NCBI GenBank assembly: GCA_023212645.1
Contig: JALBYC010000045.1
Span: 1-50,236, forward strand
DNA from: Farysia itapuensis
Lineage: Eukaryota; Basidiomycota; Ustilaginomycetes; Ustilaginales; Ustilaginaceae
Length of the DNA stretch: 50,236 nucleotides
Direction: 5' to 3'
Made by a program: the position numbers and the translations under genes. A model generated the notes under the pieces. It was not told the origin of the DNA. It saw nothing but the letters and a program-made list of their open reading frames with translations, and did no database searches. Shown piece by piece: positions 39,521 to 50,190 of the stretch. Positions within the stretch are counted from its first letter, which is position 1. The number at the start of each line of letters is the position of its first letter.

Positions 39521-42500
39521 TTATTGCCTCGTGGTGGTGGTGCCGCGTCCGCGTCCACGGCCGCGGGTGGGAGGACGACCAGCACCTCGTGCCTTTTCAG
39601 CACCGAGATCAGGGGTTTGAGAGCGACTGGTCCAACGACTCCCCGCATTGCTTGGTGGACCACTTGACAGACCTACCCCTTCGCCCGCGCCAAAGTACGG
39701 TGTGCCCGCACCACCACCACCACCCAGGTTCAAACCGCCCATCATGCCAGAGACGGGCGAGCCGGGTCGAGTCGAGTTGCGACTGGTGGATGAAACCCAT
39801 CCACGCTCACTGGCGTATCCGTCCAAGATGCGCACAATCCCGCCCACCATGCGCTCGAATTCGGCAGTCTCCTGCGCCGAGAGGGACAAGTCACTCCGAT
39901 CGGTCCAATCCTCTCCGTCCTCGTCGTCGTCGTTGGTGTCGGCGTGGGGCCCGATTTCGTCTTCGTTGTCATCGTGGTGCGTCCGTCGAGGTGTTGTGCG
40001 TTGAGTTTTACCAATCCCCTCAAACACGCGCAGCATGACGACGTCCATCATGGCCCGTAGTTTCTCCAGACTGTCGAGCGAGTCGGCATTACCACTGATA
40101 GGCAGCCAGGAATCGCACTCCACCCCGTCTCCCAAAACGCGCACCTCGCTCGCGCCAAATAGCATGTAGGTCAACGCGTCCAGCCGCGTACACCCGCGCA
40201 AGTTGGTATTCGCATTGCTCCCCGCCGCCGACGAGGCATTCTTGATCTTCTCGCTAAACGCGAAAATCTCCTTCTCGCCCAGGTTGCCCGCATCGTAGGC
40301 CTTGTGCTTGGTATACTTGGTGTGACAGACCGAAGACGGGTGGATAAGGCACGACTTGTCCTGCGACGTACGGTAACTCGCCTTCCCACTCCGAATCGCG
40401 AAATTCGGCGGCGACGAGACGGCAATCAATGCTGCCAGCAGTGAGTTGCTATCCTGGTGCGTGTTGAACTCGGCATCCGTCTCCCGCGGCTTGCGGTAGC
40501 GCGTGTACGTCTGTCCCGCACTGGTCGACTGAATCACCGAAATGACATCCGCTTTCTCCATCGACTGAAACAGGTGCTCCTTGACCTGCTGGATTTGCAA
40601 CAGCGTCATTTTGCTCAGAAAGTTGTCCTGGCAAAACCGGTTGGCGGCCGAATAGTCGCCGCGGGACTGCATCTCCCACCACCGCGTGTAAGCACGTAGG
40701 ATACACAGCGCATCTGACCTGAAGTCCGGCGGACACCAGCGGTCTTTTACCAGCTCGGCCTCTTCCCTCAGCTGGATCGGCGCCATAAAAGGGTCTCGGC
40801 TGGTCAGGATGGCCGCTAGGGTTAGAACAGGGTCTAGGCAGCGGAAAAAGGCGCCGTAGAGACACATTTTGCCCATGGGCGCGTCGACAGGTAGCTGCAG
40901 TAGCACGCGTCCGAGCGAAGTCAGGTTCTTGCCCATGTCGAGTGCGCCAAACATGCGCAGCTTTTCCATGGCTGCAATCACGCGTTCTGGTGCAGGAGGT
41001 TCGATGGCCGATGCGAGGACATCTTCCACTTCCATGCCAGGAATGTCGAGCGCCTTGATGTGCATCACGACGTTGCTCAGATCTGTGCGCTTCATCTCGA
41101 CCGTCTGGTTGACCTTGAGCTTGTCGTAGCGTGCCTTGCTCAGCACGCCAAAGTATTCACCCGCACGGTGACGTCCAGCTCGACCTGCTCGTTGGTTCAA
41201 ATTCGACGTGCCCACCCAAGCAGACACCAGGCTGGACAGATGGCGTTCAGGATCAAAGCGCTTTTCCTTGACGCGACCAGTGTCGACCACGTAGACAACG
41301 TCCGGGATTGTAATTGACGTCTCGGCAATGTTGGTGGCCAGAATAATGCGGCGAATGCCCTTGTGCCGTACAGGCTCGAATACAGCCTGCTGCTCCTGCA
41401 CTGGCACGGTGGAATGCAGAACGTGGATTTCATACTGCTCGCGATCGTTGAAGTCGGTGCGCAGGAGCGGATGATATGCGGTGTCGGTCAAGAGCGCATT
41501 GACAGCCTTGATCTCGTCCCAGCCTGGTAGAAAGACGAGAACGTGGCCGTCGTCCGAGATGGAGAGGACGTAGGCAATGATGAGGGCGACGAGCGGGTAC
41601 GGGATCTCGAGGTCGTCCACCTGATCAGCCATAGGGTCAAGTAGCGCAGCATCATGGTCCGACGCATGAGCACCACCGCCACCCCTACCCCGCGAATGAC
41701 TGACGCCTCGCTGGTAAACCTCGCGCTCGAGATAGTCCTGAACATTCTTCTCGCCCCACACCCAGCTGCCGTTCTGGGGTGAAAGCCGCAGCGCCTCAAG
41801 ATTGCGCACCGTCTCTTCCAGAAAGTGTTTCTCGACGGGGAAACTGCGACCGGGGATTTCGACTACGGGAGCCGGTCTTCCCTGCTCGTCCGCAAAGTAG
41901 TTCTGAAACAGGGTCGGATTGATGGTGGCGCTCATGAGGATGACCTTGATCTCCTTTTTACCTAGCCTTTTTCGCTCTGCCAGCAGTCTTTTGATGACCA
42001 CGAGCAGCAGATCAGTCTCAACGTCGCGTTCATGCACCTCGTCAACAACGACGTGGGTAATGGAGTCGAGAAATGTACTCGACGCATCCGCATCGCCCAG
42101 GGCGGATTGCAAACGACGAAGAAAGACACCAGTGGTGCAAAAAGTGATGGAGCCGTTGGGCTCCGGTGGCTTTGCATCAAAGCGGACCTGATAGCCGACA
42201 GTCTGCCCCAGCTTTTGGCCTCGCTCTTTGGCAACACGATCTGCGACACTGATGGCCGCAATGCGTCGTGGCTGAGTACAGATAATGTTGCACTGAGCAC
42301 CCTTGCCCTGTGTGATATAGTCGTCCAAGAGGATCTGCGGGATCTGGGTCGTCTTTCCCGATCCGGTAGCTGCCATGCAGATGGTGACCTGGTTGAGCTC
42401 GACCTTGACAAGCACGTCGCTTTGCTTTTGCGACACGGGCAAGCTCTGCCGTTGATCGCGCATGGCACGCAGCCTATCCTCGGCATAGTAGTTGGCAAGA

Positions 42501-43642
42501 TTCAGCAGTAGCTGCTCGCTTTTCCGGGCCAGTCCGTCCTCGGTAGCGCCAAACTGTTTGTTGAAGCGTCTGGACCGTTGCAGTCTCTGCTGGCGCTGTT
42601 TCTCGAGCATCTGCTCGTCATTGACGGACGCTTCACCAGCGATTGCTATACCGGCAAGGCGTGGACGCTTGGCAAATAGCTTGCTCGCACGCATGTCTTG
42701 GTAGATGGAATTCACTTCATCATCCAGCTCGTCTCCCATGCTGAAGAGGACATGTGGCGCTTTCTTGATCGACACACCGGGCTTGTGAAGAGTGTTGAAG
42801 GTCTTCCACAGAGTCGGGTCTGCATTTTCGATGTATACGACTGTATCGAGCAGACATGTGGCGGTAGCCTGCTTCTTGTTTTTCCCAGTCGATACCATGA
42901 GTTCGTTTCCGTCAATGTACATGGATGCCGTCATGGTGCCGGCTTTGTTGTTGCGCTTTCCCTTTTGCTGCTGTTGTTTAGGAGTCGAGACCCGCACATC
43001 TGGCTTGGCAAACTTGAAGCGCTTGCAGTAAAAATCGAGAAATTCACGAGCACGGTTGACGTTGAGATCGGAGCCATCGCTCAGCTTGACCAACGGTCCG
43101 GACTGCTGGATGGCAACCGCAGCGGGGACGCTGGCGGTCGGCGTCTTGGAGAGGATATCTCCCTTGTCCTGCAAGAAGAGCACAGCATGGAGGAGCGCCG
43201 TGCGTTCTGCTTCTTTGGCAGACTTTGCATCTCCCGCCACCTGCCACTGGTACTCTGGATCTAGGAGCAGCGTGCATCGAAAGTTGGTATCTCGTCTGCC
43301 ATCGACCTGCCCCTCTTCGACATGAAAGACAGGCAGCGCCTCTGTACGGTGAAGGACGTAGTTGGTAATGGGATTTTTGGGATTCTCGAGCCATGCTTTT
43401 TTGACCAGTCCGCTTTCGATGAGGCCATGGTAGTGGTCCTTGATGTTCTGAGCGGAATGGTAGGGTTGTGGCTGCGATGGGAGGAACTTGGCCGGTGTTG
43501 CCTTCTTGACAGCGGGAGATGGTGCTGCTGCTTTTGCTCCTTTTCCTCTCGACGGTGCTCCGCCTCCTCTCTTTGGTGCAGATGTACTCCCACCTCGTCC
43601 CCAACTGGACCCCGACGTCGGAGGTGGCGTCGCGTCGGCCAT
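39521..43642 (-). CDS. DExH-box RNA helicase (DHX57/DHX36/YLR419W-like)
   Basis: Single exon, 1373 residues. The N-terminus is Gly/Arg/Lys-rich (RNA-binding type), followed by a double-stranded-RNA-binding-like block (PITNYVLHRTEALPVF, about residue 94) and a second helical block. The helicase core has motif I ATGSGKTTQIPQ (about residue 428), motif II DEVHERD (about 535, so DEVH instead of DEAH), SATINP (about 571), TNIAETSITIPDV and QRAGRAGRHRAGEYF (about 817). Winged-helix, ratchet (HA2) and OB-fold domains follow. The C-terminus ends in a Gly-rich and RGRGRG tail. These enzymes unwind RNA or RNPs in the 3'-5' direction and act in translation or ribosome and mRNA metabolism. Which subfamily it belongs to needs a tree. 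Confidence 0.9.
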   Translation of the reverse strand: MADATPPPTSGSSWGRGGSTSAPKRGGGAPSRGKGAKAAAPSPAVKKATPAKFLPSQPQPYHSAQNIKDHYHGLIESGLVKKAWLENPKNPITNYVLHRTEALPVFHVEEGQVDGRRDTNFRCTLLLDPEYQWQVAGDAKSAKEAERTALLHAVLFLQDKGDILSKTPTASVPAAVAIQQSGPLVKLSDGSDLNVNRAREFLDFYCKRFKFAKPDVRVSTPKQQQQKGKRNNKAGTMTASMYIDGNELMVSTGKNKKQATATCLLDTVVYIENADPTLWKTFNTLHKPGVSIKKAPHVLFSMGDELDDEVNSIYQDMRASKLFAKRPRLAGIAIAGEASVNDEQMLEKQRQQRLQRSRRFNKQFGATEDGLARKSEQLLLNLANYYAEDRLRAMRDQRQSLPVSQKQSDVLVKVELNQVTICMAATGSGKTTQIPQILLDDYITQGKGAQCNIICTQPRRIAAISVADRVAKERGQKLGQTVGYQVRFDAKPPEPNGSITFCTTGVFLRRLQSALGDADASSTFLDSITHVVVDEVHERDVETDLLLVVIKRLLAERKRLGKKEIKVILMSATINPTLFQNYFADEQGRPAPVVEIPGRSFPVEKHFLEETVRNLEALRLSPQNGSWVWGEKNVQDYLEREVYQRGVSHSRGRGGGGAHASDHDAALLDPMADQVDDLEIPYPLVALIIAYVLSISDDGHVLVFLPGWDEIKAVNALLTDTAYHPLLRTDFNDREQYEIHVLHSTVPVQEQQAVFEPVRHKGIRRIILATNIAETSITIPDVVYVVDTGRVKEKRFDPERHLSSLVSAWVGTSNLNQRAGRAGRHRAGEYFGVLSKARYDKLKVNQTVEMKRTDLSNVVMHIKALDIPGMEVEDVLASAIEPPAPERVIAAMEKLRMFGALDMGKNLTSLGRVLLQLPVDAPMGKMCLYGAFFRCLDPVLTLAAILTSRDPFMAPIQLREEAELVKDRWCPPDFRSDALCILRAYTRWWEMQSRGDYSAANRFCQDNFLSKMTLLQIQQVKEHLFQSMEKADVISVIQSTSAGQTYTRYRKPRETDAEFNTHQDSNSLLAALIAVSSPPNFAIRSGKASYRTSQDKSCLIHPSSVCHTKYTKHKAYDAGNLGEKEIFAFSEKIKNASSAAGSNANTNLRGCTRLDALTYMLFGASEVRVLGDGVECDSWLPISGNADSLDSLEKLRAMMDVVMLRVFEGIGKTQRTTPRRTHHDDNEDEIGPHADTNDDDEDGEDWTDRSDLSLSAQETAEFERMVGGIVRILDGYASERGWVSSTSRNSTRPGSPVSGMMGGLNLGGGGGAGTPYFGAGEGVGLSSGPPSNAGSRWTSRSQTPDLGAEKARGAGRPPTRGRGRGRGTTTTRQ

Positions 43643-43882
43643 TGTTCGCCTGGGTGTGTGGTGTTGGTATGATGGCCGTGCAAAAATTGATTGTGATTGG
43701 ACCCTGAAGAATCTGGGTATTGAATTTGCAATTCACATTGTCCGTCACAAAATTCTATTTTAGTGGTGTGACAGTGTTAGGTTAGGGTCTTGGCGTGAGA
43801 AAGCATGAAAGCATACATCGGATGATCCGCTACTCTCTATTGTGATTGCTACTGCCAGCAGCTCAGCATCGGATTTGATCCG

Positions 43883-45973
43883 ATGGCGCAAGACGAGGAT
43901 GCGCAGTATCCGATACGAGTAGCCATTGTCGGGTCTGGTCTGACAGGTCTCGTAGCCGCCTACTTGCTCACATCGATCGACGATGGCCAGCGCAGGATAT
44001 GCGTCGAGCTGTTTGAGCGTGCATCAACGCTGGGCATGGACAGTGCCAGTATCACGGTGCCTCTGGACCCCTCGACCAGCGTCAAACATGCCAGCAGCAG
44101 GACCTCGATCGATCCAACCACCGGCGACAAGATGCTCCGCATCGACGTGCCCATGCGCGCCTTCACGGGTGGCTATTACCCCGAACTTCTCGCGCTCTAC
44201 AACCATCTCGGCATATCAATAGACAAGACCAACTTCACCTACTCCTTCGCCACCGCTGCCAACGCTGCAAACCCAAGCATACTCTACAATGGATCCAACG
44301 GCACGCGTGGTGTCAGCTTGCCTTTCCACTTACGCTCCCAGTTCAATGTCAAGACGCCAATACAGTCGCTGACCAGACTCGCGCAGCACGTCGTAGACGT
44401 CAAGGACTTCCTCTCCAGCTTGCTCGTCCTCGTTCTTGGCTACTTTCAGCTGCTCATCATCTCGCTTTGGCACCACAAGTTGCGGCATACGTCCTCCTTG
44501 CATCATCCTCTCCGCAATCGTACGCTACGCGATCTGGTCGACCAGCCCTTTCCTCGCTCTCACGCAGCTCCTACCACCCTGTTCTACTTCGTGGTTGGGC
44601 TGGTGGAGAGTCTTTTGCGCAGAGTGGTGACATTGGATCGTCGCTTTGTGCGCGCAACGCTGGTGCCACTGTTCAGCGCCGTGATGACGTCGTCGAGTGA
44701 ATCGGTCTGGGACTCTCCAGCTTCGCAGGTGCTCGACTACGTCGCTCTGACACTGGGCAAGGACCACTTTGTCGTCAGAGACGGTGTGCGGCGAGTTGTC
44801 GCGTCTCTCCTCGTTCATTTTGATGAGTCGCAGACAAAGGACACGTTTGACCCGTTGCAGAGCAGGGGCAAAGTATGGACCGATGCAGAGGTTCAGTCTG
44901 TTCAGTATGCAGATGGGAAAGCGTGGATCGAAGTGGTACATCATAAGCCTTCTTCACCGCGTTCAATGTCACAGCAATCCAGTCAGACTTCTGCCACGTT
45001 AGAAGATGGTAACGAGGCTCATTCGCCGTCCACAACAAGGCATGGAGGTTTCGACCACCTCATCTTTGCGACACAGGCGAATCAGTCAGCTACGTTCCTG
45101 CGACAGTACCAATCGAGTATTGACACTGCATCACGGCAGGAGTCGGCGAATAAGTCAGCAATGCACGCCAATTCGGAGCAGCTAGATGCTGTTATACAAA
45201 GCTTGGAGACGTTCAAGTACGAAAAGAGTCTGGTCATCAACCACACTGACCAATCACTGCTGCCGATCTCCAAGTTAGACTGGAGGGATCTCAACCTGGT
45301 CTCGCCCGCGACGACGATCACGCTTCCACCGCCGTCTGTGTCTCTGGCGCGGCGAGGATCCAAGGAAAGCTGGACAGACTTTGACACTTCCGACACGAGT
45401 GCGGATGAGACCAACGAGAGCGAAGTCTCTTCACCATTGACTTCTTCGCTCTCTTCGGTAGCGACACCCCTCTTTTCACCGTCGGACAAGTCGGATTGGC
45501 AAGCAAAACTGTCGGCATTATACCAAACTCAACCGAGCCGCAACAGCCATTCCATGGCGACCCACATTCTGTCGCAACACACTTGCACAGCGTTGTCTAC
45601 GGAGAAACGCGGACCACCGTCCCTGCTGCTGTTGCAAACGACCAATCCTCTCCCGCACCTGATGCCGAGATCCGACGCCATCCTCAGCCAGACGTACTTT
45701 GAACGTGCCGTCGTCAACGTACCGGCGCATCTCGCGCGTCAACGGCTGTTTTCGCAGGATCAATGTGGGAAGCTGCAGTTGGGCGAGCTGCACAGGCGCG
45801 CGTCAGACACAATGCCGGCAGTGTGGACGTGCGGCTCTTGGTCGACGGGAATCCCGCTGCTAGAAGGTTGTGTCGTCTCGGCCCGCCTCGTGGCCCTGGA
45901 AATCGCGCGTCTAGAATCGCTTCACCTCCCTTGCCCCTTTTCACCACCACCACCAGCACCACCGGCACTATAG
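43883..45973 (+). CDS. FAD-dependent oxidoreductase, flavin amine-oxidase-like, with an internal hydrophobic segment
   Basis: Single exon, 696 residues. The dinucleotide-binding fold is at the N-terminus: RVAIVGSGLTGLVAAYLL (about residues 12-29, GxGxxG) followed by VELFERA with the acidic residue that binds ribose. A substrate-domain-like segment has MRAFTGGYYPELLALYNHLG (about 93-112). The C-terminus has TCGSWSTGIPLLEGCVVSARLVALEIA, the typical second FAD-binding block. A hydrophobic stretch at about residues 175-195 (SLLVLVLGYFQLLIISLW) may anchor it in a membrane. A Ser/Thr-rich insert lies at about residues 485-540. The fold is that of the amine oxidase/phytoene desaturase group; the substrate is unknown. 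It is divergent from the helicase gene (240 bp). Confidence 0.82.
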   Translation: MAQDEDAQYPIRVAIVGSGLTGLVAAYLLTSIDDGQRRICVELFERASTLGMDSASITVPLDPSTSVKHASSRTSIDPTTGDKMLRIDVPMRAFTGGYYPELLALYNHLGISIDKTNFTYSFATAANAANPSILYNGSNGTRGVSLPFHLRSQFNVKTPIQSLTRLAQHVVDVKDFLSSLLVLVLGYFQLLIISLWHHKLRHTSSLHHPLRNRTLRDLVDQPFPRSHAAPTTLFYFVVGLVESLLRRVVTLDRRFVRATLVPLFSAVMTSSSESVWDSPASQVLDYVALTLGKDHFVVRDGVRRVVASLLVHFDESQTKDTFDPLQSRGKVWTDAEVQSVQYADGKAWIEVVHHKPSSPRSMSQQSSQTSATLEDGNEAHSPSTTRHGGFDHLIFATQANQSATFLRQYQSSIDTASRQESANKSAMHANSEQLDAVIQSLETFKYEKSLVINHTDQSLLPISKLDWRDLNLVSPATTITLPPPSVSLARRGSKESWTDFDTSDTSADETNESEVSSPLTSSLSSVATPLFSPSDKSDWQAKLSALYQTQPSRNSHSMATHILSQHTCTALSTEKRGPPSLLLLQTTNPLPHLMPRSDAILSQTYFERAVVNVPAHLARQRLFSQDQCGKLQLGELHRRASDTMPAVWTCGSWSTGIPLLEGCVVSARLVALEIARLESLHLPCPFSPPPPAPPAL

Positions 45974-46042
45974 CAAAGCATTGTCTCTCTAGCAGAATGG
46001 TAGATTGTGTGTTGTGGGCGCAAAACAAATGTGAGCGGAGGA

Positions 46043-47007
46043 TTACCTGCTTCCGATGAATTCACGAACGTAGTCGGCAAAGCTGACCATGCAGATGGTT
46101 TGCCAGACGCCGAGAAAGATGCGTGGGGTGACGCCGCGGTAGAGGCCCTTGATGCCGTTTTCCTTGTAAATGTAGCTGAGCGTGTTGAGGATGGTGAGTT
46201 TGGCCGGACGGTTGGAGCCGGGGACGGCTTTTGCCATGGACTGCATTTCGACACGGATGACTTCGATGGGTTGATTCCAGGTGGCGAGTGCTCCGCCGAT
46301 TGAGGAGCAGGCGATACGTTCGGCGGCATTGAGCTTTTCATTGACACCCTTTCCGCTGAGAGAGCGAATGGGCGTTTCAGCCAGACGGGCGAAACCCATG
46401 CGGGACCCCCAATTGGTACACTGACGCACGGCGACGGCATTGACACCCTTATTGATACCCTTGATGCCCTCGCGACGGTAGATGTCCATAAAGACGGCCC
46501 AGGTGGAAGGAGGCTGGACGCCCGAGACGGCCTGCTTGTGTCGTGTAATCTCGGCCGTCTTCATGCAGGTGCAGAAGCCCATGGTCGCATACGCCTGTGC
46601 AATACCGCCCGTCATTCCGCCGAGCAAACCAGACGCACCCGCGCTAAATCCAGCGTTCTTGGTCACTTTTTCCACCTCGGCAGCGGTAAAGAGGAGCACG
46701 GCACCCTTGGTCGAAGCCTCGATCCATGCCCATGGGATCAAACCTTGGTAGAAACCCAAGACACCACCACGCGACGACACCACCCTGAGTGCCTCGAGCA
46801 TCGACTGCTGTCGGTTGGACGCCATCTGCGTCTTGATCACCTCCAATGGCTGACCGAGCGTTGTCACCTATCAATGGTTCCCGAAGGGGGGAAAGTTTAG
46901 TGAATGGGATCGCTGTGCTACATACACGCGATACGTACCTCGACAATGTTCATGATGGAACCAACGGCAATGTTGGACCATGAGAAGCCTTTCTGCTGCG
47001 GAGCCAT
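46043..47007 (-). CDS. YHM2: mitochondrial citrate/2-oxoglutarate carrier YHM2
   Basis: Exon 1 is 47007-46939 (23 codons, MAPQQKGFSWSNIAVGSIMN...), a 71-nt intron (GTACGT..GATAG) follows, and exon 2 is 46867-46043, giving 297 residues. The mitochondrial carrier repeats are seen as PLEVIKTQM (first repeat) and QPIEVIRVEM (third). The YHM2-specific stretches YQGLIPWAWIEASTKGAVLLF, TMGFCTCMKTAEITRHK, GINKGVNAVAVRQCTNWGSR and GLYRGVTPRIFLGVWQT closely follow yeast Yhm2. Exon 2 begins with GTG, so the spliced exon 1 is needed. The inner-membrane carrier exchanges citrate for oxoglutarate, which feeds cytosolic NADPH and acetyl-CoA; the yeast protein was also found with mitochondrial DNA. It is convergent with the FAD gene, 69 bp apart. 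Confidence 0.95.
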
Positions 47008-48654
47008 GGTTGGAGAACAGGTGTGTGAGAAGGGGGGGTGGGATATGGTGGTAGTGCGCTTCGTGATTCGCCTTCTCCGCGATTGTCTGTTGGGCTTCCG
47101 GCTGTCTTCCAACAAAAGGGTCCAATTCACCACCCAAATTCAATTCAATTGCCAGTCCAAATGTTGGAACAAATAAAGTTGGAATACATTATTTTTGGGT
47201 TGGATTTCCAATCGATCGCATCGCTGATAGCATCTCACATCGGGACTCCGATCTTGTGCCCCACTCTCCCCCTCCCCCGATAGTACGACACCACAGCGCA
47301 CTTCGGCCTTGGTCGCACTGTGGCGTTATGAAGTGGCAATATGGGTACACACAGTCCCGCTCCAAGCCTCGCTAGTGTCCCTGGCACCGCTCATTTTTTA
47401 TGTATAGAGTAAGCCTGGTCTGCCCCTTCATCTCGGCTGTCGAAATGCGATTCATGATCCAGAGAAATCCCAGCTTGACGACCCCTCTGCAGATACGAGA
47501 GATTTGCCGCTCATATCCGTTTCCGTTCTGCCGTGTGCTGGGACTGGTAGACGATCGCGTCATTTTGCCCCTTTTCACGCCTGCTTCGCTCTTGTATCTC
47601 GCTTGTGCGTGTGTAAACGGCCAGTGTGTTGTGCGCTCGGAGAGAGAGGTGTGTGCTTTGGCTCATTTCGCGTTGCGGCCCTTCATTCCGTTCCTTGGTC
47701 AGACACTGTTGATGCTGCTGCTGCTTCTGCTACTGCTACTCGTCAGAGATTGCTAAACAGCCGTTTCACCTCCCGTATCTGCTTCATGTAGCGCGGATCT
47801 GCCGCTCTCATCACAAACACAAAAGCTATCCATCCCGGCAAAAAAAAAAACCAAATAATGGGGGCTCGAGTCTTCGAAAGCGGACCGCAAACCTCGTCAG
47901 AGGAGCGACATATAATGAAGCACAGCATCGTAAAGTGTGTTCGAAAAAATACCCCCTCATTGCACAGACTTGGTGTCTCCTCCGCATCGCCACGAAGACA
48001 AAGTTGGCCAGCGTCTTTTCTCCCTGTTCATTGTCGGATTATTTTTTTTAACCTCAAAGCATTGTGCGCGGACGCCTGCGTCGTCATTGCACGTTCCGAT
48101 CCTAGGGATCGTTTGGACCCGGGGAGGAGCCACTTCATTTCGTCGCTTCCCTGGCTTGCTCCTTGCTTGGGTTTTCGTCAAGCCCTCCTCCCCAGCTCTG
48201 CGCCCTTTTTTCCGCCTGTTTGGAACAACAATCTCGTCCCCCACCTGTGCGCTTGGATCTCTCGCCCATTTACACAGCCTTTTTCTCCTACTTTTGTCTC
48301 AATATTTAGTTTTCCCAAACACGGACCTAGAGGTCCCGACTCTGCCTTGACAGCATTGCGCACATTGCTCTGCAACTCAAAAACAAAAACGGAGTAGGCG
48401 CAACGCGCAGATCCACAGCCCTTGCATCCGGACAACCTTTTCTTATTATTACGGCCGCATCGCGCGGTTGTTGAAGCAGACTAAAGTACGCTTACTTACG
48501 CGCCAGCGCCCGCGCGCGCTCTGTGTGCGCACGCTTAATTGCACCAAAGCAAACCTGCAGCGTTGCTTTCCCCCTGGCTATAAGATCGATTCGCGCTTTT
48601 TCCCCCCCCTCCCTCCTTTTGCGGTATTGTTTCGCCCCTCCCCTCGAACTTGCT
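47008..48654. other. long divergent intergenic region, YHM2 / homeodomain gene
   Basis: 1.65 kb without a supportable gene. It holds homopolymer runs (ten or more A near 47840; T-rich near 48040), pyrimidine-rich sequence at 48160-48300 and a TATAAG at 48579-48584, which is 76 bp before the homeodomain-gene start codon and may be its TATA box. ORFs here lack domains and change frame. The size suits the long control region of a developmental regulator. Confidence 0.45.
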
Positions 48655-49147
48655 ATGGAGTCGCACGCCTCGACTTTGTGGCGACGAGAGGCCGAATTGT
48701 CCTTGAGCGACGAAGATATGTTGGAAGATGCGTGGTCAGACGATGTCTCGCAGTCGCGTTCCCACTCGAATCCTAATCCAAGCAGCAGTATCACCAACGG
48801 TATTACCGACACGGACGGTGATGCTGATGAAACCGCCTCCTCCTCCACCCGCAAACGAAGCAGACGCCTACTCACCCAGCACCAAAGCAACGTCCTCTAC
48901 CAACTACTCGAAAAAGTACGTCCGGCCCCCACCCCGGAATTGCTTTTTCCCCACTACTGACCTGGCTTGTTGGCTTTCAGACGCATTTCCCATCAACACA
49001 TGTGCGCGAGTCGATTGCCAAACAGTTGGGTGTCTCGCCTCGAAAAGTACAGGTAAGTGCCAAGAGCGATAACCGGTCAACCGGGTGGGGAGGAAGCGGG
49101 TACCCTCCAAGCCTCCCTCTCCCCGTTCAATGAAGCGCGGCTAACGC

Positions 49148-49185
<38 letters not shown>

Positions 49186-50128
49186 GTCCCCTTCTCCTCG
49201 CCCTTCTGATTGCTTGCGGGGGATTATGGCTACTCTTTCGCCGCGTCCCAAGATGGGTCATCGGTCGATTTCGGAGCAGGCTCCGCTATATGATCCCTCG
49301 ACGTCGTTGGTTGGTTCCAGGTTGCGCGGGTCGATGGCTTCTAGCGGTTCCAAGCTGCGTACGGGATCCAAACTGCCCTACTCACCGCTCTTGCCTATGC
49401 CACCGCCGCCCACATCCGAGGCGGAACTCGTCGTCACCCCAACCACAACGGCGGTTGTTACACCCAGAGCTCTACCCGCATCGCCGTCGAGGGCGGCGCC
49501 GTCGGCAGCGACGGGGATGGTGAGGAGCTACTCGGTCCCTGTCGCTACTCAGGCTGAGTATGAAGAGCATCAGCGTCTGTTTGCATGCAGTGATGCTGCG
49601 CCAGTGATGGCACGCTTGCACACGGCCCAGTTTGAAATCCCCGCCTGGCACCACAGCATTGCGATGAGCTTCAGTGCAAGCGCAACACCATTCAAACACA
49701 CACGCCCTCACAAAACAAGCCCAAGCACAACGGCCAAGTCGTCGTCGTTGGCACGATCACCACCGCGCACATCACCCACTCGCTCCCCCCTCTCCCCCAT
49801 CTCCCCCAACCTACCCACCCCCCACCACCAGCACGACCACGAAATGCTCGACGACATCACCTACCTTCCTCCTAGTACAAAGGCGGCGGTACTCGACGAA
49901 ACTGCGGATGAGTCCCCCGACACGAGCGCAATCTCCTCATGGTCACCCGCGCTCGACTGGTCGCAGGCAAGCGATATGTCGGACGAGGCACGAACTCCCC
50001 GCCCCTCCTCCCCAGCTGCCCATCCCCCCCACTCACTACTCGATACACCCCTCACTACCGCTGCTCAGAACAAAACCCCGCTATGGCCAGATCTTCTCGA
50101 CTTTATCCACCCAGATCACCTCGTCTGA
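48655..50128 (+). CDS. homeodomain transcription factor, interrupted: recognition-helix exon missing
   Basis: Exon 1 is 48655-48915 (87 codons), intron 48916-48980, exon 2 48981-49052 (24 codons). They encode an acidic N-terminus, then the homeodomain start: TRKRSRRLLTQHQSNVLYQL (arm and helix 1) and THFPSTHVRESIAKQLGVSP with RKVQ (helices 1-2 and turn). A donor GTAAGT at 49053 follows where fungal homeodomain genes often have an intron. The next exon should encode V-W-F-Q-N-R-R, but no such sequence exists on either side of a 34-base C run (49150-49183). From there a frame is open to the stop at 50126-50128, encoding a Ser/Pro/Thr-rich tail (304 codons from 49214) that suits the C-terminus of such a factor. 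Either the gene is damaged or the assembly lost the exon. The class is typical (non-TALE), as in smut Hdp-type factors. Confidence 0.6.
49150..49183. repeat. 34-base poly-C run
   Basis: An uninterrupted C homopolymer inside the expected second intron or third exon of the homeodomain gene. Runs of this length are rare in fungal genomes and are often a sign of sequencing slippage or a badly resolved GC-rich region. No sequence encoding homeodomain helix 3 is found around it. Confidence 0.9.
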
Positions 50129-50140
50129 AAAAAACCCTCC

Positions 50141-50141
<1 letters not shown>

Positions 50142-50190
<49 letters not shown>
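50142..50190. repeat. 49-base poly-C run near the end of the window
   Basis: A second, longer C homopolymer starts 13 bases after the stop codon of the homeodomain gene. It is followed by more C-rich and T-rich low-complexity sequence up to the window end. It is probably an assembly or sequencing artefact at a contig edge, though a genuine C-rich repeat cannot be excluded. Confidence 0.9.
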
